From positions 3,038,001 to 3,102,000 of the forward strand of contig NZ_CP098732.1 of the NCBI RefSeq assembly GCF_023824315.1: a stretch of DNA of 64,000 bases, in the 5' to 3' direction. Shown here piece by piece: positions 30,652-39,031 of the stretch. This DNA is from Acinetobacter tibetensis (GTDB lineage Bacteria; Pseudomonadota; Gammaproteobacteria; Pseudomonadales; Moraxellaceae). The translations under genes were made by a program, and so were the position numbers. Within the stretch, counting starts at the first letter, position 1; each line of letters begins with the position of its first letter. The notes beneath the pieces were generated by a model that saw nothing but the letters and a program-made list of their open reading frames with translations, made no database searches and was not told the origin of the DNA.

Positions 30652-31362
30652 ATGCGTGTTGATATCTGGTCCGATGTCGTTTGCCCATTTTGCTATATCG
30701 GAAAAAAACGTTTAGAAGCTGCAGCGGAGCAAGCGGGCGTAGAACTGGAAGTGCATTGGCACAGTTTTGAACTTGATCCAGATGCTCCAGCACGCCAAGA
30801 AATTTCAAATTCTGAACGTCTAGCACAAAAATATGGTCGCACACTTGCCGAAGTCGAAGACATGCAACGTAATATTGCAGCGATGGCAGCAGCAGAAGGT
30901 ATTGAGTTTAATTGGGAAAATGCCAATTCTGGCAATACCTTTAATGCACACCGTATTATCCACTTGGCGCAAAGCAAAGGCTTGGGTTCTGATGCCAAGG
31001 AAGCGTTCTTTTATAGCTATATGACCCAAGGTTTGCCGATTGGTGAACGTGAAACCATTGAAGACGTTGCTGCGCGTATTGGATTGAACCCTGTCGAAGT
31101 CGATGATGTACTCAATTCAGATGAATATGCAGACTTTGTCAAATTCGATCAGGAAGTCGCACGCGATCAACTCAAAGTCACAGGCGTACCTTTCTTTGTG
31201 TTTGATCAACGCGTTGCTTTAGCTGGTGCACAACCTCGCGAAGTCTTCTTACAAGTCTTAGAGAAAGCCATTGAAACAGCAGATGATGCCGATACAGCAC
31301 CTGAAGCAAATCAATGTGATGTGGATGGACAATGTGATCCTGTCTCAGAACAACCGAAATAA
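30652..31362 (+). CDS. DsbA-family FrnE-like thiol oxidoreductase
   Basis: The 236-residue protein has the FrnE/2-hydroxychromene-isomerase-like DsbA fold: DIWSDVVCPFCYIGKKRLE near the N terminus with a C-P-F-C active site (about residues 11-14). A helical insert (about 60-160) and the cis-proline loop VTGVPFFVFDQRVALAGAQP (about 176-195) follow. There is no signal peptide, so it acts in the cytosol. The C-terminal tail has an additional C-x5-C pair (NQCDVDGQCDP) typical of some FrnE proteins, which could take part in thiol exchange. It ends in a terminator and is probably monocistronic. Confidence 0.9.
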   Translation: MRVDIWSDVVCPFCYIGKKRLEAAAEQAGVELEVHWHSFELDPDAPARQEISNSERLAQKYGRTLAEVEDMQRNIAAMAAAEGIEFNWENANSGNTFNAHRIIHLAQSKGLGSDAKEAFFYSYMTQGLPIGERETIEDVAARIGLNPVEVDDVLNSDEYADFVKFDQEVARDQLKVTGVPFFVFDQRVALAGAQPREVFLQVLEKAIETADDADTAPEANQCDVDGQCDPVSEQPK

Positions 31363-31396
31363 GTCTTCCGTAATTTAACTGCTTCAGTTTTTAAAC

Positions 31397-31428
31397 CACC
31401 TCCTAAGTGCAAACTTCGGAGGTTTTTT
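31397..31428 (+). terminator. Terminator after the FrnE-like gene
   Basis: ACCTCCTAAG pairs with CTTCGGAGGT with one mismatch, followed by a T tract, about 35 bp after the stop. Confidence 0.75.
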
Positions 31429-31622
31429 CTGCCGCAAATAAAAGTGCTCCTCTAAACAGCAGGTACAACCGAATCCATACGCAGTACACATTTTCATCAA
31501 CAATCAAAACAATTCGCTTGCATAAAGTCAGCCTTGACTACACAGGAACATGACAGTTCTTACATAACATAGGGATAGGCTAGAACAGTACAGTTACTCA
31601 TCCAACTTTTGGCGAGGTTTAT

Positions 31623-31856
31623 ATGAACCATCAAGCGACTCCAGATCAAACGATTGACTCACCTGCTACACAAGATTTTTCCCGTACCAGATCAACCCAA
31701 ACAAAAAAGAAATCTCGTGTTTCGCCTGCTTTTGCAGGTGCTGTGATGGGTGCAATTGCGGGGCGTTTTCTTCCTAAACTTAGCCCTTTTTCGGGTGCAG
31801 TCATCGGGATTATGAGTGCAAAAATGTATCAAAAGCACCAGTCTAAACACCGTTAA
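31623..31856 (+). CDS. Small hypothetical protein with glycine-rich hydrophobic segment
   Basis: The 77-residue product is polar and basic at its N terminus (TKKKSR at about residues 27-32) and then has AFAGAVMGAIAGRFLPKLSPFSGAVIGIMSA, two short glycine- and alanine-rich helices that could form a membrane hairpin. A GAGG site precedes the ATG. No family is recognised. It may be a small membrane protein of the kind common in this genus. Confidence 0.55.
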   Translation: MNHQATPDQTIDSPATQDFSRTRSTQTKKKSRVSPAFAGAVMGAIAGRFLPKLSPFSGAVIGIMSAKMYQKHQSKHR

Positions 31857-32084
31857 ATGTTTTATTTTTCACTATTTTTTTCACGACCACAAGATTGTCT
31901 TAATAGCTAAGGCAATCTTAGAGCAATAACTCTATTACATTGATTTAAAACAATAATTTGACTGAGCATTCATCTTTTTTGGGCTGAAATACACCCCATT
32001 TTGATCATTTTTTGATACCATTCATTTGCTTATTTTTTCTCCCTATCCATTTTGGATATTCTCTCTGTTATCAAGGTGATTTTT

Positions 32085-32267
32085 ATGTCAATCATGAAAT
32101 CTATTTTGGCTATTGCCGCGTTTGCTATTTCTGCTCAAGTTTCTGCACAAGTCGTTTATGTACCCAATTTCCCAGTGAAAAAAGAGGTGAAAGCACAAAC
32201 TTCAACTGCAACACCAACTGAACAGATTGCTCAAGATGCATCTGTACCAGCAAAAGATGCTGCCTAA
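32085..32267 (+). CDS. Small secreted protein, 60 residues
   Basis: The product has a clear signal peptide (MKSILAIAAFAISAQVSAQ, cleavage likely after VSA) and a 40-residue Lys/Thr/Ala-rich mature part. I start at the ATG at 32085 because AAGGTGA lies five bases before it; the frame is open further upstream. A strong terminator follows. The function is unknown; it looks like one of the tiny periplasmic proteins common in Acinetobacter. Confidence 0.65.
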   Translation: MSIMKSILAIAAFAISAQVSAQVVYVPNFPVKKEVKAQTSTATPTEQIAQDASVPAKDAA

Positions 32268-32567
32268 GACTCAGTTTTTCGTATGCTAAAAAACAGCCCT
32301 TAATCGGGCTGTTTTTTTTATTGTTGAGCGATGCATAAATATCTAAAACAAAAAGTAAAAATGTTGAAACGATCTGCCTTTTTCAACAACTGGCGTTGTT
32401 GTGATTCGGTTAAAATGAATTGTTACGAATAATTTTTAATCAAAACTTTTAAATAAATGTCATATTCACCTAAAAATGCGTCAAAGATGACAAAAATTTT
32501 CATGTTTTTTTCTGATAAATCCATATAATCAAGTGATCTAGAGGCATTAATCGAGGAATTTGATTTT
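32268..32567. other. Intergenic region with terminator and two overlapping hairpins
   Basis: The 300-bp gap holds the terminator at 32287-32320. Beyond it are two stems that share bases: TGTTGAAA (32362-32369) with TTTCAACA (32381-32388), and CAACAA (32384-32389) with TTGTTG (32396-32401). The two cannot form together. The rest is AT-rich and should contain the promoter of the 32568 gene. Confidence 0.4.
32287..32320 (+). terminator. Terminator after the small secreted protein
   Basis: AAAAAACAGCCC pairs with GGGCTGTTTTTT across a short TTAATC loop, with a long T tract, directly after the 32085-32267 gene. Confidence 0.85.
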
Positions 32568-32753
32568 ATGTACATGCAAGATATTCAAGCACTGATTCAA
32601 GGAACAGTTCCCCCTCAAGCAATTAATTTGGATGAATTGATTGCCATGGCAGAACGCTATCCTCAACACACATCTACAGAATATAAATTGTTAGAAATAG
32701 CAGCCAATATTGTTTTGGCAAGTTATTTGGAAAAGGCTCAACAGCATCTATAA
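32568..32753 (+). CDS. Small hypothetical protein, 61 residues, first gene of an unknown pair
   Basis: The product (MYMQDIQALIQGTVPPQAIN, then LDELIAMAERYPQHTSTEYKLLEIAANI) is acidic and mostly helical, with no signal peptide. GAGGAA lies ten bases upstream; an ATG two codons later is a possible alternative. It ends nine bases before the next gene, so the two are very likely co-transcribed. I recognise no family. Confidence 0.6.
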   Translation: MYMQDIQALIQGTVPPQAINLDELIAMAERYPQHTSTEYKLLEIAANIVLASYLEKAQQHL

Positions 32754-32762
32754 AGACCATCT

Positions 32763-34265
32763 ATGAATGTTTTAGAAAAAGCCCATTTAGCCAAGGAATT
32801 ACAAGGTCTTATTCATAGCTTAGACCAACGGTCTTTGTCATTTTATGAAATTGCAAAATCAAAATGTCGTCTAAAAGAAATTTTTTTACGTTGTGATGAA
32901 CCTATTTTTAAAAAGCAAATTCTAAATTTTAAATCTTATATGCATCCCGAGCATGCAGCAGATGAGTTTGCTCAACATTCGTTATATAGACAAACCTTTC
33001 GTGGCGTATTTAAGCATGACTTAGCCTTAGAACAGGCACTTGAGCAGTACCCAGAAATGGGCTGGGCAATTTTACATCGTGCCAATTTAGGCTTTCAAAT
33101 CTGGTATATCCCTGCTCCGCATCGTACTGCACTAATCAGTGACTGGGATGGGCTCGAACAGAATTATGCCTGGATGTTAGAACAACAAGAAATCTATGCG
33201 GCATTAAAAACGGATGCCGAGCTGAATCAATTGTCTGTCGAAACAGCTAAAAATTTTAAAACCAGTAAAAAAGGCTCTGTTTCATTTGCAAGTTCCAGAA
33301 AAGACGACAGCATCATTGCACCCCACACGGCCAATCGTCCCTTTTCTTTTGAACCACTCGCGCTACAGCAAAATTCTGCTTCCTCAACCGCCCCAATTCA
33401 GCCTCTGGAGTCAGATTCACCAAGCATCGCAATCCACACGCTTGAATTGAGTTCGAAAGATGATGATGCAGCACCCTCATTGTTCTCAACCAAAGCGGCA
33501 ACAGTAACTCCACTGCCTAAAGCAGCGACTACGCCTCTCAACTCCAATCATTTGCTTCCACAAGTCGTTGAACTTGGACAGTGGAAATGTCGTTTAAGCG
33601 CGTTAGAATTCCCTCAAGCCCAAGAGTTAGCGCTTTGTAGCTTAACAGTGGAAAATGTGCCAGAAATCATGCCGTTACTTGAGATTATTATCTCGGTTTC
33701 GCAACTGCAACAGTATGTCAATCAACCCGTTTATTTAGCCGAGCAAATCAATGCTCAAGGATGCTTTGTTAAATATATCGTGATTTTAGGCGCAGAAGAT
33801 CAATTACATGCCATACGTCTTGGTAATATTATCAGCCAACATTATGCCTACGAACTTGTGGCACTCAAACTCCTGCCGAATGAGCAATCACTCAAACAAT
33901 GTAAAAATGCGGAGCAATTTTTCGAACTATATAGCGAACAAGCCGAATTGGTCTGGAACACTGAAACTTATCAACCGTTTATTCCTGCAAAATGTATTCA
34001 AAAGCATAAATTAATTGCATTTGAAGAAACTTCTGCCAACTACACAACCGCAATTATCTTGCTTAAAGAACGGCAGAAAATTCGTGTCATTCATGGTCAG
34101 GCTCGACTACAGTTATCGCGTGAAGAAATGGCTTATCCTTATATTCTCTTAGACCGCAATCAAGGTGTGTCATGGCAATTAATCCAAAGGATTATTCAAA
34201 CGCTCCCCCAACCGATTTCGGCTTCAAAATTGCATGATGCCATTCAAATACACATTGGCAGTTAA
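32763..34265 (+). CDS. Hypothetical cytoplasmic protein, 500 residues
   Basis: The protein has no signal peptide or membrane segment. Residues about 1-155 form a compact helical domain rich in aromatics. Residues about 165-270 are a low-complexity linker rich in Ser, Thr, Ala and Pro, likely unstructured. Residues about 275-500 form a mixed alpha/beta domain. In it, FIPAKCIQKHKLIAFEE and the IRVIHGQARLQL segment weakly recall the ParB/sulfiredoxin-like fold (an entry strand, then a [VI]-x-G-x-x-R loop). That comparison is inference and may be wrong. It follows the 61-residue gene by nine bases, which is its likely partner. Confidence 0.65.
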   Translation: MNVLEKAHLAKELQGLIHSLDQRSLSFYEIAKSKCRLKEIFLRCDEPIFKKQILNFKSYMHPEHAADEFAQHSLYRQTFRGVFKHDLALEQALEQYPEMGWAILHRANLGFQIWYIPAPHRTALISDWDGLEQNYAWMLEQQEIYAALKTDAELNQLSVETAKNFKTSKKGSVSFASSRKDDSIIAPHTANRPFSFEPLALQQNSASSTAPIQPLESDSPSIAIHTLELSSKDDDAAPSLFSTKAATVTPLPKAATTPLNSNHLLPQVVELGQWKCRLSALEFPQAQELALCSLTVENVPEIMPLLEIIISVSQLQQYVNQPVYLAEQINAQGCFVKYIVILGAEDQLHAIRLGNIISQHYAYELVALKLLPNEQSLKQCKNAEQFFELYSEQAELVWNTETYQPFIPAKCIQKHKLIAFEETSANYTTAIILLKERQKIRVIHGQARLQLSREEMAYPYILLDRNQGVSWQLIQRIIQTLPQPISASKLHDAIQIHIGS

Positions 34266-34344
34266 TTTATTTTATTTTGTAGCAAAAGCTTGATTTTCAT
34301 CCCTAAAATTTACCAAACTTGGAAGGTAAATTTAGAATAAAAGA

Positions 34345-35484
34345 ATGCCTACAATGAGAAAAACTTTTACACAGCCACTTGTGTTGATGGTTGCCTTGGG
34401 GATGGGCCATACTTCAAGCTGGGCAAATACGAGTGACGTACAAGACGTCTCCCCAGCTTCTCCCCCGTATAGCATAGAACAAGCACCTACTACGGAAGAT
34501 AGCTTGCTCTATACTATTCCACGTTGGATTGATTCAGCCCCAACGGTTTTGCCAGAACAATCCGATGAACAAATTGTGCCTTCAACGATGGTCACAGAAA
34601 ATCAAACTTGGATAGATCGTAAACAAAAGCTCATTCGCAACTGGGCTGATGATACCTCTGAGAACATTGATGGTTGGTTTGGTGAAAAAAATACCAACAC
34701 TCCTGCTTCCGCAACCTTAAGGGTCCTGATTGATAACCGTTGGAACAAACATGATGAATACGACATTAAACCACGTATTCGCGGTAAGATCAGTTTGCCC
34801 AACTTAGAAAAAAAACTCAGTCTGGTTTTTGGTGATGACTCACTCGATAACGAATTGGCCAACAACGTGGCCATTACCAATGAGAATCCACCTAGCCCAG
34901 ACAATGACAAAGCCTATGATCGGCGTCAAAACCGAGATGCCAACAGTTCATTGGCTTTACGTTGGTCAGATATTTCCAAACGCCTCCCATTTGAAACCGA
35001 CTTTGATATCGGGGTTCGTTCTGGCGATGATATCTACCTCCGTTTGAAAGCCAAAAAAGATTGGACGCTAGAAAATGACTTTTTCTTTCATGCAGAACAG
35101 ATTTACCGTTATGGTGTCGACAGCGAAAATTATTTAAGAACCAACTTAGAACTCACCCATGCACGACCAAATGAAGCATTTCTAAGGGATCAATTCAGCT
35201 TAACCTATGCCGATATGCAGCAGGATGATTTGAACTGGGACAACTATGCTTTTCGCCAACATCAATTCTTCCAGGGCAACCAGTTTAACTATGGGCTCTA
35301 CACAGGTGGCTATTTGGATAATTCAGATTTACGTCTGAATAGTTGGGGACCCTTTATTTCGTGGCGGCAGCCTTTATGGCGTGAATGGTTCTATGTGCAA
35401 ACCGATATCAATTATTACAATGATCATCGTGCAGACCGTAGTCATTATTTAAGTACTTTATTACGCTTAGAAGCACTCTTTTAA
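34345..35484 (+). CDS. Predicted outer-membrane beta-barrel protein, function unknown
   Basis: The 379-residue protein starts with a signal peptide (MRKTFTQPLVLMVALGMGHTSSWA, after an optional MPT). A linker and a charged region precede a C-terminal part with alternating polar and hydrophobic residues, rich in Tyr, Asp, Asn and Arg, that looks like a beta barrel. The final phenylalanine (LEALF) is the usual barrel-assembly signal. I recognise no named family. It is about 80 bp after the 500-residue unknown and ends in a bidirectional terminator. Confidence 0.7.
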   Translation: MPTMRKTFTQPLVLMVALGMGHTSSWANTSDVQDVSPASPPYSIEQAPTTEDSLLYTIPRWIDSAPTVLPEQSDEQIVPSTMVTENQTWIDRKQKLIRNWADDTSENIDGWFGEKNTNTPASATLRVLIDNRWNKHDEYDIKPRIRGKISLPNLEKKLSLVFGDDSLDNELANNVAITNENPPSPDNDKAYDRRQNRDANSSLALRWSDISKRLPFETDFDIGVRSGDDIYLRLKAKKDWTLENDFFFHAEQIYRYGVDSENYLRTNLELTHARPNEAFLRDQFSLTYADMQQDDLNWDNYAFRQHQFFQGNQFNYGLYTGGYLDNSDLRLNSWGPFISWRQPLWREWFYVQTDINYYNDHRADRSHYLSTLLRLEALF

Positions 35485-35529
35485 CCCAATTGTGGATAAC
35501 TTCTCTGTTATCCACAAAAGTGTCTTATT

Positions 35530-35561
35530 AAAAAAGGCAACCGATAACAGGTTGCCTTTTT
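35530..35561. terminator. Bidirectional terminator between the outer-membrane protein and htpG
   Basis: AAAAAAGGCAACC pairs with GGTTGCCTTTTT across an eight-base loop, with T tracts on both strands, between two convergent genes. Confidence 0.88.
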
Positions 35562-35576
35562 GCATCAGTCCTTATC

Positions 35577-37496
35577 TTATTTAAGTAATAACTGATTAAT
35601 ACGCTTCACATACTCAGCAGGATTTTCAGGTAAACCCCCTTCTGCAATTACCGCCTGATCAAAGATCACATTAGCGAGATCTTCAAAATGGCTTGTACCA
35701 TCCAGTTTTTTCACCAGTGGATGCTCAGGGTTAATTTCCAGAATTGGCTTGCTTTCAGGCACTGCCTGACCCGCTTGTTTCAACATACGGATGAGTTGTG
35801 GCGAAAGCTCACCTTCACTGGTTACCAAGCATGCCGGTGAATCCACTAAACGCGTGGTCACACGGACTTCTTTGGTTTTTGCTTTTAAAGCATCCGACAA
35901 TTTGTCTACGACAGGTTTAAATTGTTCAGCAGCAGCTTCAAGTGCTTTCTTCTCTTCCGCATCTTGCAAGTCACCTAAATCCACCGCACCTTTAGATACG
36001 TTTTGCATTGGCGTACCATCAAAGTCTTGGACAAAATTCATTGCCCATTCGTCCACACGGTCTGCCATTAACAACACTTCAATGCCTTTTTTCTTGAACA
36101 ACTCTAATTGTGGCGAGTTCTTCGCAGCATTCAAACTATCCGCGGTCACATAGTAAATGGCTTTTTGCCCTTCTTTCATGCGCGCTTTGTAGTCTGCTAA
36201 AGAGGTACTGATGTCGTCATTGGTTGAAGTCGCAAAACGTAATAACTTTAAGATGCGCTCACGATTACCAAAGTCTTCACCCAAGCCTTCTTTCAAGACC
36301 GAACCAAATTCAGCATAGAAAGTTTTAAATTTCTCTTGGTCTTTTTCATCTTCCGACTTCGCCAGACCATCTAGCACTGTCAAAATACGGCGGGCATTAC
36401 CTTCGCGGATGGTACGGACATCTCGGCTTTCTTGTAACAATTCACGGCTGACATTCAGCGGTAAATCTGCACTATCCACCACACCTTGCACAAAACGAAG
36501 ATAATTTGGAATTAAATTATCTGCATCATCCATAATAAAGACACGCTTCACATACAGCTTGATCCCTGCTTTAGCCTCACGAGTGAAAATATCGTGCGGT
36601 GCCTTGCTTGGAATGTACAGTAATTGCGTATATTCAGTACTACCTTCGACACGGTTATGTGCCCATGCCAATGGAGCGTCAAAATCATGACTTAAGTTCT
36701 TATAAAACTCGATGTATTGCTCTTCAGTGACTTCATTTTTACTGCGTGTCCATAAAGCACTGGCCGAGTTAATCGCTTCCCATTCATCGGTTTTGACCAT
36801 CTGACCGCCTTTCGGTGTTTCACCTTCGGCTACTTCTTCTTCCTGCCAAACCTCTTTTTGCATTTCAATTGGCAGGCTAATATGGTCGGAATATTTGTTA
36901 ATGATTTGCTTAACTTTATAACTTTCTAAATAATCTAAAGCATCTTCACGTAAGTGCAAAATAATGTCTGTACCACGGGTTGCTTTTTCAATTTGCTCAA
37001 CTTCAAAGTCCCCTGTACCACCACTGATCCAGCGTACCGCTTCATTCTCAGGTGTACCTGCGTGGCGCGATTCAACCGTAATCTTATCCGCAACAATAAA
37101 GCCCGAATAGAATCCGACACCAAACTGACCAATCAACTGTGCATCGGCTTTTTGATCGCCCGTCAACTTCGACATAAAGTCCTTGGTGCCCGACTTAGCA
37201 ATCGTTCCAAGGTTATCAATCGCTTCTTGTTGTGTCAGACCAATACCGTTATCAGAAATAGTCAGTGTTTTTTGTTCTTTATCTAAAATGACCCGCACAT
37301 GTAAATTTGGGTCATTTTCATAAAATTCAGGGTGATTAATACCTTCAAAACGCAGTTTATCGCAGGCATCCGAAGCATTCGAAATTAACTCACGCAAAAA
37401 GATTTCTGGATTTGAATAAAGTGAGTGAGTCACCAAATGGAGTAATTGCGCTACTTCAGCCTGAAAGCTATGTTTTTGTGTATTGTGTTCGTTCAT
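35577..37496 (-). CDS. htpG: Molecular chaperone HtpG (Hsp90)
   Basis: HtpG is the bacterial Hsp90 chaperone, an ATP-driven homodimer in the cytosol. The 639-residue protein starts at the ATG at 37496 ([19 protein letters not shown]) with GGAAGG upstream. The GHKL ATPase motifs are present: [16 protein letters not shown] (about residues 28-43), DNGIGL (about 85-90) and [11 protein letters not shown] (about 120-130). A middle domain and the C-terminal dimerisation domain complete a normal length. A heat-shock promoter is expected upstream, but I did not identify one securely. Confidence 0.97.
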   Translation of the reverse strand: MNEHNTQKHSFQAEVAQLLHLVTHSLYSNPEIFLRELISNASDACDKLRFEGINHPEFYENDPNLHVRVILDKEQKTLTISDNGIGLTQQEAIDNLGTIAKSGTKDFMSKLTGDQKADAQLIGQFGVGFYSGFIVADKITVESRHAGTPENEAVRWISGGTGDFEVEQIEKATRGTDIILHLREDALDYLESYKVKQIINKYSDHISLPIEMQKEVWQEEEVAEGETPKGGQMVKTDEWEAINSASALWTRSKNEVTEEQYIEFYKNLSHDFDAPLAWAHNRVEGSTEYTQLLYIPSKAPHDIFTREAKAGIKLYVKRVFIMDDADNLIPNYLRFVQGVVDSADLPLNVSRELLQESRDVRTIREGNARRILTVLDGLAKSEDEKDQEKFKTFYAEFGSVLKEGLGEDFGNRERILKLLRFATSTNDDISTSLADYKARMKEGQKAIYYVTADSLNAAKNSPQLELFKKKGIEVLLMADRVDEWAMNFVQDFDGTPMQNVSKGAVDLGDLQDAEEKKALEAAAEQFKPVVDKLSDALKAKTKEVRVTTRLVDSPACLVTSEGELSPQLIRMLKQAGQAVPESKPILEINPEHPLVKKLDGTSHFEDLANVIFDQAVIAEGGLPENPAEYVKRINQLLLK

Positions 37497-37607
37497 ACAA
37501 CCTTCCTCGAATTCATTCACACAGTGTTTTTATCAGATGCTTAATGAATTGGAGTGACTCGATGATTTTTCAATAGCAAGTGTTCTTTTTTTAATCATTT
37601 ATATTTT

Positions 37608-37952
37608 TTAATACGGTCCACGTTGATAAATCTGCTGTAAATATAAATCCAATCGTTGCTGCCGCATGGCATACACATCGTTTAAACAACGCAGATTATC
37701 GCGACATTGGTCACGTAAACGCAGCCATTTCACTTGCTCATCCTGAATCACAGAACGTGTTCCCATAGGCACCAACCGTTTTAAAATATTATAACTTGTT
37801 GCCATTTTCACATCGGCATCATTCAAGCTAAGCTGGTTACAAATCTTGTGTTCAGTCACGGTTGCTGCACGTGCACAATCAAAACTGGCAGCATAGCTTC
37901 CCATTGCAGTTAATGAAGACAATATTAATAAAGTTATTTTTAAAATTCTCAT
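37608..37952 (-). CDS. LprI-like (DUF1311) periplasmic protein
   Basis: The 114-residue product has a signal peptide (MRILKITLLILSSLTAMGSYA, cleaved before ASFDC). The mature part has the LprI/DUF1311 cysteine pattern: SFDCARAATVTEHKICNQLSLNDADVKM, then QVKWLRLRDQCRDNLRCLNDVYAMR. Four cysteines suggest two disulphides, so it is periplasmic. Some relatives inhibit lysozyme, but that activity cannot be assumed here. It stands alone between htpG and ompW on the minus strand. Confidence 0.85.
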   Translation of the reverse strand: MRILKITLLILSSLTAMGSYAASFDCARAATVTEHKICNQLSLNDADVKMATSYNILKRLVPMGTRSVIQDEQVKWLRLRDQCRDNLRCLNDVYAMRQQRLDLYLQQIYQRGPY

Positions 37953-38060
37953 GTTTAAACACTCTATTTTTTATTCAATTTAAACAAAATCAGTAGGATA
38001 AAGTGTAATCTTTTGCGTCTGCACAGTGAAAGATTGTTGCAGATATTTAAATAAAGAACA

Positions 38061-38091
38061 TAAAAAAACCCCATCAAAAGATGAGGTTTTA
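38061..38091 (-). terminator. Terminator after ompW
   Basis: AAAAAACCCCATC pairs with GATGAGGTTTT across a short loop (one mismatch), giving a T tract on the minus strand just after the ompW stop. Confidence 0.75.
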
Positions 38092-38122
38092 GCGCTGTTA
38101 TTATTATTCTTATTTTTATTAC

Positions 38123-38728
38123 TTAGAATTTATAGCTATAGCCGATGGTATAAACCACTGGATCAATATTTAAATCAAATTTACTTTTACCTACCGCCTG
38201 AGCAGTCGCATCATCCAATGTAACTTCTGGGCTCAAATCGGCATAACGCACATCTAAATATACGCCCCAATTTTTCGCATCTGCTGGTTGGAAATTAAAC
38301 CCAATTTGACCTGCAAAGCCATAATCGTTTTTAACGTCTTTTGCAACCCCTTCTTCATCCCAAGCAATAAATGCAGTACCACCTACCCCAATATATGGTG
38401 TGAAACGAGTTGAGTTTTTAAAGTTATATTTTGCCGTAATAGTTGGCGGTAAATGTTTCACCTTCGCCACTTTGCTGCCATTTAAAAGCACATCATGATT
38501 AAATGGAGTTGCCAATAATAATTCAGCAGAAATAGGTGTATCACCAAAGAAATATTCAATAGATGGTGTAAAACCGAACTCGTGATCTGCTTCAACCAAA
38601 AGGCCTGGCGCCAAAGTCGAATCGCCAGTTGGAGAAAGTACTGAAGCTCCTACTTTTGCCTGCCAGCCACCTGCCATCGCAGATGCAGAAAACCCCAATA
38701 ATGCAATAAGTGCAGCTTGTTTTAACAT
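38123..38728 (-). CDS. ompW: OmpW-family outer-membrane protein
   Basis: OmpW proteins are small eight-stranded outer-membrane barrels with a hydrophobic channel. The 201-residue product starts at the ATG at 38728 (MLKQAALIALLGFSASAMAGG), with the signal cleaved before GGWQAKVGAS. The family pattern is seen: WQAKVGASVLSPTGD, PSIEYFFGDTPISAELLLATPF, and HLPPTITAKYNF with FTPYIGVGGTAFIAW. The chain ends in YSYKF with the barrel-signal phenylalanine. Acinetobacter OmpW has been linked to iron and antibiotic responses, but nothing here shows regulation directly. Confidence 0.93.
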   Translation of the reverse strand: MLKQAALIALLGFSASAMAGGWQAKVGASVLSPTGDSTLAPGLLVEADHEFGFTPSIEYFFGDTPISAELLLATPFNHDVLLNGSKVAKVKHLPPTITAKYNFKNSTRFTPYIGVGGTAFIAWDEEGVAKDVKNDYGFAGQIGFNFQPADAKNWGVYLDVRYADLSPEVTLDDATAQAVGKSKFDLNIDPVVYTIGYSYKF

Positions 38729-39031
38729 ATTAAACAACCCTTTTTATAATAAAAAACCTAACGCTTAATTAATATTAAACAAGACTGTTATTAATATGCA
38801 ACACTTATTAAATAATATAAATACAACTTATTTCAAACCACTGATTAATAATGTTATTTATTTTAATTTGACTAATATGGTTGGTATTTAAAACCAACCA
38901 TATTAATCAGATATTTATTATTATATTCAGAGCATATTACTCAAGTTTTTAATATAACCACACATATTAATATATTTTAAATATACCTTATAATCCATTA
39001 AAATAAAATAGATTAAAATCTCAGAATTTAA
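38729..39031. other. AT-rich spacer upstream of ompW with a 13-bp inverted repeat
   Basis: The 303-bp gap is extremely AT-rich and has no credible gene. It contains a perfect 13-bp inverted repeat, TAATATGGTTGGT (38873-38885) and ACCAACCATATTA (38893-38905), with a 7-base loop and no T tract. It lies after the antiporter gene and about 145 bp before ompW, so it could be a transcript end structure or an operator for ompW. Confidence 0.5.

Noticed and set aside
31437..31622. Possible small gene between the FrnE-like gene and the 77-residue gene
   Set aside because: No frame in this gap has both a start with a ribosome binding site and credible length. I see only the terminator and a presumed promoter region.
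35791..36153. Plus-strand frame opposite htpG, rich in Ser
   Set aside because: An antisense shadow of a highly expressed chaperone gene, with no ribosome binding site and no family resemblance.
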